A stretch of DNA of 64,000 bases from a virus: IMG/VR virus record IMGVR_UViG_3300004806_000019, positions 1 through 64,000 of that record. One strand, written 5' to 3'. Below, piece after piece: positions 54,637-62,155 of the stretch (position 1 is its first letter; each line of letters opens with the position of its first letter). Both the position numbers and the translations under genes were made by a program. Under the pieces are notes generated by a model. It was not told where the DNA came from. It was given only the letters and a program-made list of their open reading frames with translations, and ran no database searches.

Positions 54637-56412
54637 ATGAACAAGACACTGCATTTCCTTAGTGGTATCCCCAGAAGTGGGAGCACTGTGTTAGCCGCCA
54701 TTCTTAATCAAAACCCGCTAACCCATGTCTCTACCACCTCTGGCCTAGTACACGCCTTGGATGGGCTTGCGAATACGTGGCACTCAGGTCCACTTCTTGT
54801 AGACAAAGACCCGGATCATAAGCAGCTTTGCGCGGCTATGCGGGGCGTGATTGACAATTTCTACACCGATACCGACAAGCCCGTCATTATCGACAAGTCA
54901 AGAGGGTGGCCGATACCGATTATTATGGGGGCGATGACGCAAGTGCTTGGGAGAAAGCCTCGTATCATTGCAACGGTCAGGTCGATCCCAGATTGCGCGG
55001 CGTCTTTCATTCGGGTTGCTAAACCCCAAGATCTGGACAAGTTCATCGCTGACGGTCAGTTGATGGAGCATCTGAAGGCGGCTTACATCTCTCTGCAAGA
55101 GGGCTGGCAGGCTGCACCAGAGAACTTCCTGATTGTTGAATATGAAGACCTGTTGGCTGATCCGAAAGAGGTCTTGAACAGGGTCCATGCTTTCCTTGGG
55201 CTTCCTGACTTCACCTATGACTTTGAGAATATCGACGGGGAGCCTGTTAAGGAAGACGACGAGAACCTTCACGGCTATGCTGGGATGCACGACATTAAGC
55301 CGAAGCTGGAACACCAGCATAAGCAGCATCCGAGAGATGTCCTGAAGGAGCATTATGGGAGCTTCTGCCAGCCTGAGTTCTGGTTGGATAAGCCCAGGAC
55401 GATCCCTGACATCTCTGATCTTGACCTCCAGCTTGTGGCGTCACGGACAGGGGACTTTGAAGAGGGTTGGCGTCTGGCGCAGAAGATGGAACGGGAGATC
55501 CCGAATAACCATCGTGCGGCTTTCAACCGTGGCTGGTATGCGCTTCGACAGGGCAAGATCCAAGAGGGCTATAAGCTGATGGAGCGCGGCAGATATGTAC
55601 AAGTCTTTGGAGATCCGCCACCGGATGCGCCAACGAAGCCTTGGGACGGTCTGGCGAAGGGCATTGTGCTATTGAACCTTGAGCATGGGCTAGGTGATCA
55701 GATCCACCAGATCCGCTTTGCCAAGCATATTGCCAAACGGGCTGGTCGGTGCGTTGTGTCTTGCGCGGGTCAATTGGCGTCCTTGTTTGTGGATGTTGAG
55801 GGGGTTTCTGCTGTCGTCCAGAAAGAGGCCAACTTCGGTATCTACCATGACTTCTACGTCCAGGGGATGAGTGCAATCCTGCCGCTTGGGTTTGAACTGC
55901 CTGACATTACGGGTGAGGCTTATATCAGGAAGCCGAATGTCATTCGTGGCAAGAAGTTCCGCATTGGCCTGCGCTGGCTTGGTTCCACTCGCTTTGAGCC
56001 GGATCATGTGAAGAGGTTCCCCCATGAACTGCTGTTCAATGCGGTCAAGGACATTCCTGACGTTGAGTTCGTAAGCCTCCAGAGGGATGAGGGTGCCGAG
56101 CATCGCCCCTATTGGTGCCGTGAGGTTCCGCTTCAGTCTTGGGAGGATACGCGCAATGCTGTCGCCTCCTGTGACTTGGTGATTTCGTCCTGCACCTCTA
56201 TCTCTCACTTGTCAGCAGCGATGGGCGTTGAGACTTGGGTTATCACGCCAATCATGCCATACCACTTATATGCGCTTGATGGCGAGAAGACTCCTTACTA
56301 TGACCATATGCGCCTGTTCAGGCAGGAAGTGTTTGGGGAGTGGGAGCATCCCTTCATCAACATAAACAAACGACTGATGGAACGGTTCAGTTCCAAGATG
56401 GCAGCGGAATAG
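54637..56412 (+). CDS. sulfotransferase fused to a TPR/GT9-like glycosyltransferase part
   Basis: 591 aa, AAGGAG upstream. Residues 1-250: P-loop sulfotransferase with FLSGIPRSGSTVLAAI (5'-phosphosulfate binding) and RIIATVRSIPDCAASFIR (3'-phosphate binding), plus NFLIVEYEDLLADPKEVL typical of the family. Residues about 270-591: AAFNRGWYALRQGKIQEGYK, then GIVLLNLEHGLGDQIHQIRF and DLVISSCTSISHLSAAMGVE, the same pattern as the TPR-linked glycosyltransferase at 25463. One chain could thus sulfate and glycosylate a common acceptor. It follows the RCC1 gene by 18 bases. Confidence 0.8.
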   Translation: MNKTLHFLSGIPRSGSTVLAAILNQNPLTHVSTTSGLVHALDGLANTWHSGPLLVDKDPDHKQLCAAMRGVIDNFYTDTDKPVIIDKSRGWPIPIIMGAMTQVLGRKPRIIATVRSIPDCAASFIRVAKPQDLDKFIADGQLMEHLKAAYISLQEGWQAAPENFLIVEYEDLLADPKEVLNRVHAFLGLPDFTYDFENIDGEPVKEDDENLHGYAGMHDIKPKLEHQHKQHPRDVLKEHYGSFCQPEFWLDKPRTIPDISDLDLQLVASRTGDFEEGWRLAQKMEREIPNNHRAAFNRGWYALRQGKIQEGYKLMERGRYVQVFGDPPPDAPTKPWDGLAKGIVLLNLEHGLGDQIHQIRFAKHIAKRAGRCVVSCAGQLASLFVDVEGVSAVVQKEANFGIYHDFYVQGMSAILPLGFELPDITGEAYIRKPNVIRGKKFRIGLRWLGSTRFEPDHVKRFPHELLFNAVKDIPDVEFVSLQRDEGAEHRPYWCREVPLQSWEDTRNAVASCDLVISSCTSISHLSAAMGVETWVITPIMPYHLYALDGEKTPYYDHMRLFRQEVFGEWEHPFININKRLMERFSSKMAAE

Positions 56413-56421
56413 GAGAAGAAA

Positions 56422-56991
56422 ATGGGTTTGTGGGTTCAGGTTCAAAACAACCAAGTGACGGCTTGCATCGACACGCCTCCGGTCACGACGAACGATCCGA
56501 ATTGGAAACCGGCTATTGAGATCAAGCCAGCTTTGAAGCCCTATGTTGAGTATTACGGGCAGGCTGTTTTTGATACGACGCAGAACCCGGTTACGATCAC
56601 CTATCCGGTTCTTGAGTGGGATTCAACGACGGCTGCAAGGAATGAGGCTGACGCGAAAGCACAGGAAGCGAAGCAGGCTTATGCGTCTGCTATTGCGAAT
56701 GGTCTGATTATTACGTCTGCTTCGACGCCTGCGATCAATGGGACTTACGCTCTTGAAGATAGCGATATTGCTAACCTCAATGCAGAGGCAAGCTTCATCA
56801 GCAATTTCCAAGAGTTCACGACGATGAACACGAACGCCCTGCCGTGGATCACCATGACGGGCGTTGTGACCTTCCCGTCCCTGCCGTCGTTCATGTCGGT
56901 TGCTAAGGCTGTGGCTCAGTACGTCTCTGCCTGCAAGCTGGCGGCGAATGGCATTGGGACGTTCCCGGCTAACACGGTACAAGTGCCGTGA
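56422..56991 (+). CDS. tail-fibre assembly/DUF4376-like protein, 189 aa
   Basis: AGGAG before the ATG. N-terminal domain LWVQVQNNQVTACIDTPPVT is typical of fibre-assembly proteins; from residue 90 on, ITSASTPAINGTYALEDSDI, NLNAEASFISNFQEFTTMNT and SFMSVAKAVAQYVSACKLAA resemble the DUF4376 domain of tail-fibre chaperones. Likely helps a fibre of this region to fold or trimerise. Confidence 0.65.
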   Translation: MGLWVQVQNNQVTACIDTPPVTTNDPNWKPAIEIKPALKPYVEYYGQAVFDTTQNPVTITYPVLEWDSTTAARNEADAKAQEAKQAYASAIANGLIITSASTPAINGTYALEDSDIANLNAEASFISNFQEFTTMNTNALPWITMTGVVTFPSLPSFMSVAKAVAQYVSACKLAANGIGTFPANTVQVP

Positions 56992-57140
56992 TAGAAAGGA
57001 TGCGAAAGAGGCTTGGCCTTCTGTTTGAGGAGCATAAGAAGCTGGAGGAAGAAATCCAGCTTCTCCTTGAACAGATAAAAGCTCTGGAGCATGAAGAGTA
57101 TTCCCGTCGTCATCAGCTTGATGAACTCTGCCCGGACTGA
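56988..57140 (+). CDS. small coiled-coil protein, 50 aa
   Basis: GTG start overlapping the preceding stop (GTGA). Entirely a charged coiled coil (RLGLLFEEHKKLEEEIQLLL), ending LDELCPD. It ends five bases before the peptidase gene. Fits translationally; function unknown. Confidence 0.52.
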   Translation: MIERMRKRLGLLFEEHKKLEEEIQLLLEQIKALEHEEYSRRHQLDELCPD

Positions 57141-57145
57141 AGATT

Positions 57146-58738
57146 ATGAAGCTTGGAAAACTGCCTGCCGTTGTTGATCCGAAAGTCCCGGTATTTTCCA
57201 GAGCTTGCACTCCTCCTGTCCCTCCGGTAACGGCTGATTGGTGTTCAAAGGTCGCAGACTGGCCTTTGGATAAGAATGACACGGTGGGGGACTGCACGAT
57301 TGCGGCGGCTCAACACTTGATCCAGGCATGGACGACTTATGCCGGGAACCCGGTGATAGTGTCTGAGGCTGACGTGTTAGCAGCGTATTCTGCGATCTCT
57401 GGATATAACGGGACGCCTGCGACGGACGTTGGGTGTGTTGAGTTATCGGTTCTGAAATATTGGCAGGCGACGGGGATTGGGGGCCATAAGATTAACTCGT
57501 TTGCGGCTCTTAACATTGCCAACCTGAATGAGATCAAGGCTGCGATTAATTGGTTCGGGGGAATTTATATCGGGGTGAGGTTGCCGATTTCGGCACAGAC
57601 GCAACCGGCTGTCTGGGATGTCGTTCCGGGTTCAACGGGGATACCTGGATCGTGGGGAGGACATGCTGTTTGTGTCCAGTCTTATGATGCGACAGGCATA
57701 ACCGTCATCTCGTGGGGCAAGACGATCAAGATGACGTGGGCTTTCTGGCTGGCCTATGTTGACGAGGCGTATGCGGTTGTTTCGACGGATTTCTTGAATG
57801 CACAGGGTGTTGATCCGCAAGGGTTGACGCTGGCTAACCTCATCGCTGACGAGGCTCTCCTTGCTGCTAACGTGTCAGGACCGAGTGATGCCCTGGTGAC
57901 GTTTATCAATGCGGCGACTGCGCCTTCAAGTGGCGTGGGTGCTTTATTGGCTCCTAACCTTCTTCTGACTGCCGCGCCTGAGATGGCTCTTGGCGGGATT
58001 AACTTCCCTATCTTGGCGGGTGGGACTCAGGTTGATGGCGTGACGGCGGTTCAGGCTGGGACGAGGTATGCGCTTGGGTTGCTGTCCACTCCCTATATGT
58101 GCAGCGGATATCTTGGGTACATGTCAGGATGGAGCGGCGGTCAGGCGACGATAGCTTATGGGAACAACCAGTTTGCGAGTCAGGTGTTTGCGCCTGACTT
58201 TACGACGACGGTTCTTGCTAATAGCGCGGGTGGTCTGGTGATCGTTGGTACGTCTATAGTTGGCGTGATGATCACGACAAGTTCGGCTTATATCTTTAGC
58301 TCTGCCGACATTGACCAGATAGAGAGTTTCATCACGACCCTGACGGGGGCGGCTCCTGCGATAGTCAGGTTATATGGCGGGATCTTAGGGCGTTACCCGA
58401 CGATAGCTGAGAACCAGTGGTACACGAAGAACCTGTATCTTCCTGCCTATAACGCGTCACCAGGATCTGCGTTGCATGTGCTGGGAAACAATCTTGGTAT
58501 TCTTTACTGCTTTACGCACTCGCCAGAGTTCATGGGTGGGAGTAGTGGTTATGGCAAAGACCCAGTAGCCTATGTGACATATTTGTACCAGAATGCCTTG
58601 GGGCGCTCTCCTTCTACTAGTGAGCTTACTTGGTATGTGGCACAATTAAAAAGCCGTGATCTCTGGGATGTTGTCGCACTGAACATCACTCAGAGCGATG
58701 AGGCCAGAGCTTACAACGGTGTTTGGAATCAGCAATAA
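57146..58738 (+). CDS. papain-like cysteine peptidase domain fused to DUF4214
   Basis: 530 aa. Residues about 30-212 resemble C1/C39-type peptidases: catalytic Cys50 in DTVGDCTIAAAQHLIQAW and His173 in GSWGGHAVCVQSYD, then ISWGKTIKMTWAFW where papain has N-S-W-G; the usual Asn is replaced by Ile, so the third residue must be elsewhere. A middle beta domain follows. The C-terminus has two DUF4214-type helical units (YGGILGRYPTIAENQWYTKN; YLYQNALGRSPSTSELTWYV). A tail-associated peptidase that opens a protein surface layer or processes virion proteins is plausible. Confidence 0.72.
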   Translation: MKLGKLPAVVDPKVPVFSRACTPPVPPVTADWCSKVADWPLDKNDTVGDCTIAAAQHLIQAWTTYAGNPVIVSEADVLAAYSAISGYNGTPATDVGCVELSVLKYWQATGIGGHKINSFAALNIANLNEIKAAINWFGGIYIGVRLPISAQTQPAVWDVVPGSTGIPGSWGGHAVCVQSYDATGITVISWGKTIKMTWAFWLAYVDEAYAVVSTDFLNAQGVDPQGLTLANLIADEALLAANVSGPSDALVTFINAATAPSSGVGALLAPNLLLTAAPEMALGGINFPILAGGTQVDGVTAVQAGTRYALGLLSTPYMCSGYLGYMSGWSGGQATIAYGNNQFASQVFAPDFTTTVLANSAGGLVIVGTSIVGVMITTSSAYIFSSADIDQIESFITTLTGAAPAIVRLYGGILGRYPTIAENQWYTKNLYLPAYNASPGSALHVLGNNLGILYCFTHSPEFMGGSSGYGKDPVAYVTYLYQNALGRSPSTSELTWYVAQLKSRDLWDVVALNITQSDEARAYNGVWNQQ

Positions 58739-58742
58739 TGCC

Positions 58743-59225
58743 ATGGCAGATCCCGTATCCATTGATGTTGATCTCTTAGCCAAACAGATTGGTGGTTGGG
58801 CTGGGGCGATATTGGCGATGAGTGGTGCCTTGTATGGCATCCTCCGTATGCGGAATAATGACAAGCGGTCTGATGAGAAGAACTTTGAGATTGATCTGTT
58901 TTATCGGGGGATAACAGATCGGATTAAGGAGTTAGAGCGTCGGATTGATGAGGGGAACACCAAATACGCGGAGCTATTGAAGAGTGCGGCTGAAGAGAGG
59001 ATTCTGGCTCTTCAGGATAAAGTGAACCTAAGTAACAAGCTTCAAGTTATGACGGATGAGATTGATGAGCTTCGCATGAGCAATGCGATGCTGAGAAGTG
59101 AGGTTGAAGAGCTAAAAAAACAGGAGGTCGCCTTATTAGCTGAGAACGCTACATTGAAGGGGAAGACTCCAGGACGCAGGGCTGCTGATCCTCCTGCTGA
59201 AGAATGGTATATAACAGGGGGATGA
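58743..59225 (+). CDS. membrane-anchored coiled-coil protein (possible spanin or lysis accessory)
   Basis: 160 aa from ATG 58743. One membrane helix at residues about 17-37 (GGWAGAILAMSGALYGILRM), followed by a long coiled coil (FYRGITDRIKELERRIDEGN, NAMLRSEVEELKKQEVALLA) and a basic tail. Next to a holin-like gene, an inner-membrane spanin is the first idea; the positive residues just after the helix instead predict a cytoplasmic coiled coil, so this is open. No outer-membrane spanin lipoprotein is seen beside it. Confidence 0.6.
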   Translation: MADPVSIDVDLLAKQIGGWAGAILAMSGALYGILRMRNNDKRSDEKNFEIDLFYRGITDRIKELERRIDEGNTKYAELLKSAAEERILALQDKVNLSNKLQVMTDEIDELRMSNAMLRSEVEELKKQEVALLAENATLKGKTPGRRAADPPAEEWYITGG

Positions 59226-59226
59226 C

Positions 59227-59589
59227 ATGAGCATGATCAATTTAATCCCCTGGCAGCATGGAGTTCTATGGACATTAACGTTGTTCTGCCTCTTTGTTCA
59301 TTCACAGGTTGTAATTGTTGGGGCGATTATTGCGTATAAGGCAATAGAGAATAAGGCCGCACGAGCAGCCAGAGATACAATTTATATATCTTGTCTCTCT
59401 TTGTTATTTGTTGCATTGCAAGCAGACTGGATTATCGAGGGGTATACTGTTACAAAGATAAAGGCTATTTCCGATATCGGGTGGCGTCTTTTCGATTGTG
59501 GTGTCGGTGTTGCTTTATTGAGGCATATGAATGTCAGACGATGCTTCGCATGTGCATACTGGGGGAAAGGACGCTCGAATGACTGTTAA
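59227..59589 (+). CDS. holin-like membrane protein, 120 aa
   Basis: GGGGGATG before the ATG. Three membrane segments are predicted: GVLWTLTLFCLFVHSQVVIV (about 12-36), YISCLSLLFVALQADWII (about 53-70) and FDCGVGVALLRHM (about 88-100), with a Cys/basic tail. Size and three-helix topology match class I holins. No endolysin is obvious nearby, so lysis cannot be fully assigned. Confidence 0.6.
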   Translation: MSMINLIPWQHGVLWTLTLFCLFVHSQVVIVGAIIAYKAIENKAARAARDTIYISCLSLLFVALQADWIIEGYTVTKIKAISDIGWRLFDCGVGVALLRHMNVRRCFACAYWGKGRSNDC

Positions 59590-60286
59590 AGCTGTCGTTG
59601 CTGCTGTCTTTGTCTCGATTGGTCTTGGTTCTTTTATTGTCTGGCTTGATGTCATACGACCTATGAGACTAGTTACACAGATTCACCCTCCTTATCAGAC
59701 GCTGAGTGGAAACCGTGTTGGAGGCTCTCTTACTGAGATTGTGCTTTGTGCCGCAACGAAGGTCGGCCATCCATTCACATTAGAATGGGGTCCGTGGGCT
59801 GAGATGCAGGATAGAGTTTATAACAGTAAAGCAGACGCTTTCTTTGGGGCATTCAGGACAACGTGGCGGGACAGTTTTGCGACGGCCTCAAACCCTATTC
59901 TTCCTGCGCGGATCGTGAAGATCGTTGCTAATCACCTCCCTCATTACCCTCCTATCATTGGCGTCAAGATGGGTGCGGGAGTAAGTTCTCAAGCGATAAC
60001 ATCTGGGGCTGTTGCGATACGCCACGAGTTCATGGACAATTATGAGATCGTTGATGCTTTGCTTGATGATACGATTGATTTTGCATTCTTGGATATCGTG
60101 ATCTTAAATGAGATCCTGATGGAGAAGAGGCTTCCCCTGGACACCTTTAAGACAAGCTACATATACGATGAAAGCTATTCGGTGTATTTTTCCAATAAGT
60201 TTCTGGAAACCCATCCAGGGTTTTTGAGTTCATTTAATAAATCTTTGATAGAATGTAATCCTGCGTCTCAGGAGAGAGTTAAATGA
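59579..60286 (+). CDS. membrane-anchored solute-binding-protein (SBP3-like) domain
   Basis: 235 aa. ATG 59579 is seven bases after AAAGGA and overlaps the end of the holin gene. A signal anchor (VVAAVFVSIGLGSFIVWLDV) is followed by a type 3 periplasmic binding pattern: NRVGGSLTEIVLCAATKVGH, EWGPWAEMQDRVYNSKADAF, DFAFLDIVILNEIL, SYSVYFSNKFLETHPGFLSS. Relatives bind amino acids or form the N-terminal lobe of MltF-like lytic transglycosylases; the catalytic lysozyme part is absent. In a phage it may sense or bind periplasmic peptidoglycan or scavenge a ligand. Confidence 0.68.
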   Translation: MTVKAVVAAVFVSIGLGSFIVWLDVIRPMRLVTQIHPPYQTLSGNRVGGSLTEIVLCAATKVGHPFTLEWGPWAEMQDRVYNSKADAFFGAFRTTWRDSFATASNPILPARIVKIVANHLPHYPPIIGVKMGAGVSSQAITSGAVAIRHEFMDNYEIVDALLDDTIDFAFLDIVILNEILMEKRLPLDTFKTSYIYDESYSVYFSNKFLETHPGFLSSFNKSLIECNPASQERVK

Positions 60287-60299
60287 ATGGTATTGTGAA

Positions 60300-61874
60300 G
60301 TGACAGCCATACCTATCGATATAAGCTTTGCTCCTGGTGTATCCAGAGACACCACATTATTTGATACGCAAACTGCGCTTGATGTGTTGTGGTGCAGATT
60401 CCGTAATGGTCGCCCTCGTAAGATGGGTGGATATCAACGTATTACGGATAATCTTTCAGGCGTCCCTAGGCGCATCCATATTTTCTATCAAGGTTCTCAG
60501 GCAATCATTCACATCGGAACGACAGCGGGGTTGCAGCAGGTCGTTATCGATTACAATGGTAACTTCATAAGTTCTGCGGATAGAACCCCTGTATCAGGGT
60601 TTACGCCTAGCGCGAATATCGGGTGGACCTTAGACTCGATCTTCGATACCAATACTGGCGTCGTGAACCTTATAGCTCACGCTACCGCTGATTCAAACGC
60701 TCCGTATAATCTGACCCAGACCGTTCCATTTATCGGGCAGATTACGCTGACTACTGTTCTGGTGAAGTTTTCAGATCCGGGGTCTTACGGTGGTGGGGCG
60801 TGGACTCAGCCTGATGTTGCTGGGGGTATCGTTTGTGTTCAGCCTTATGTCTTTGATTATGATGCTGCGGGATTGGTTGGGTGGAGCGCCCCAAACATCC
60901 CTCTCTATTTAGGGATAACCGGGGGAAGTTCTGGTGCTGGTCAAGCAAGGATTTCTTCTCAGAAGATTATGGCTGGCGCTCCTTTGCGAGGGGGTGGTGT
61001 TCAACAGCCATCGGTATTGTTCTGGAGTTTGTCCGAAGTTATAACCGGGACATTCGTTGGAAGTAATGCGGGTTATTTCGCTTTCTCCACGATTTCAAAC
61101 TCATCATCGATCATCTCGACAAAGGCCAATATTGAATATGACGGACTGCATTACTGGTGCGGGATCGACAGGTTTCTGGTTTACAACGGAACCGCTCAAG
61201 AAGTGGCAAATCCTCATAACCAGGATTGGTTTTTCAATAATCTCAATTGGACTTATGCGGGTAAAGTCCAGGCTTTTAAAGTTCCTCGTTATGGAGAGAT
61301 CTGGTGGTTAGCTCCGTTATTCGGGGCGACTGAATGCTCTCATGCGATTATCTACAATGTAAGAGAGGGAACTTGGTATGACACCGAGCTTCCCGATGGG
61401 GGGCGTTCCTGTGGTGCTTTTGCCCAAGGATTAAGATATCCGATTATGGGTGGCACGGCTCAGAACGCAAATGGATATAAGTTATGGCTGCATGAATCCG
61501 GTACGGATGAGGTCGATGGTAATGTGACTAATCCTGTACGGTCTTACTTTGAAACGCCATATATGGGTGGACCTAGGCAGCAACAACCAAACGATAAGGG
61601 GTTGTCTTATCAGCAGTTAGAGCCTGATTTCATCCAAACTGGAGATATGACGGTTTCTATTGTTGGTACGGCGAATGCCAGAAGCCCTGTGTCGAATGGA
61701 ACGGCTGTTCCTTTGAAGGCTGTCCCCGGAGTACCACAAGAGCAATTGGTTTCGTTTAAAGAAGGACATCGGTTAGGAAGCCTTCATATTGAATCAAATG
61801 TGTTAGGTGGGAGCTACATCTGTGGGAAAAACCTCCTTCATGTAGAGCCAGCGGAAGCAAGGATTGTATCGTGA
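60300..61874 (+). CDS. P22 gp10-like tail accessory factor
   Basis: 524 aa, GTG start. IPIDISFAPGVSRDTTLFDT, WCRFRNGRPRKMGGYQRIT and the later GLHYWCGIDRFLVYNGTAQE, EIWWLAPLFGATECSHAIIY, YDTELPDGGRSCGAF follow the order of the gp10 packaged-DNA stabilisation family, a beta-propeller ring that extends the portal-gp4 channel. Together with the gp4-like and adaptor genes it defines the short-tail machine of this phage. Confidence 0.82.
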   Translation: MTAIPIDISFAPGVSRDTTLFDTQTALDVLWCRFRNGRPRKMGGYQRITDNLSGVPRRIHIFYQGSQAIIHIGTTAGLQQVVIDYNGNFISSADRTPVSGFTPSANIGWTLDSIFDTNTGVVNLIAHATADSNAPYNLTQTVPFIGQITLTTVLVKFSDPGSYGGGAWTQPDVAGGIVCVQPYVFDYDAAGLVGWSAPNIPLYLGITGGSSGAGQARISSQKIMAGAPLRGGGVQQPSVLFWSLSEVITGTFVGSNAGYFAFSTISNSSSIISTKANIEYDGLHYWCGIDRFLVYNGTAQEVANPHNQDWFFNNLNWTYAGKVQAFKVPRYGEIWWLAPLFGATECSHAIIYNVREGTWYDTELPDGGRSCGAFAQGLRYPIMGGTAQNANGYKLWLHESGTDEVDGNVTNPVRSYFETPYMGGPRQQQPNDKGLSYQQLEPDFIQTGDMTVSIVGTANARSPVSNGTAVPLKAVPGVPQEQLVSFKEGHRLGSLHIESNVLGGSYICGKNLLHVEPAEARIVS

Positions 61875-62107
61875 TTGATCCTAGAGGAATGACGTTTCAA
61901 TCATGGGCTTGTCAGACAGTTCCTAGGTTTATGCAATATGGTTTCATCCCCACTCCACAAGGGGAAAAAAACTGGAAGCAATGGGCGAGTTACATTGTTG
62001 GGTTGTCTCAACTTTCTGCGATAAATCCTCCTCGACCAGAAAGTTATAAAGAGTGGAGAGATTGGGCTGTGAGATTTAACGGGTCAGTCGTAGCTCTTGG
62101 ACTTTAA
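61871..62107 (+). CDS. small conserved tail-region protein, 78 aa
   Basis: GTG start overlapping the gp10-like stop. DPRGMTFQSWACQTVPRFMQ then EKNWKQWASYIVGLSQLSAI and YKEWRDWAVRFN: a Trp-rich helical protein that I associate with the position after gp10-like genes in short-tailed phages. Function unknown, perhaps needle or ejection-protein assembly. Confidence 0.65.
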   Translation: MIDPRGMTFQSWACQTVPRFMQYGFIPTPQGEKNWKQWASYIVGLSQLSAINPPRPESYKEWRDWAVRFNGSVVALGL

Positions 62108-62155
62108 GAGAGTTTTTGGGTATTATCCGAAAGTTATGCTTGGAAGGCGCGGCAT

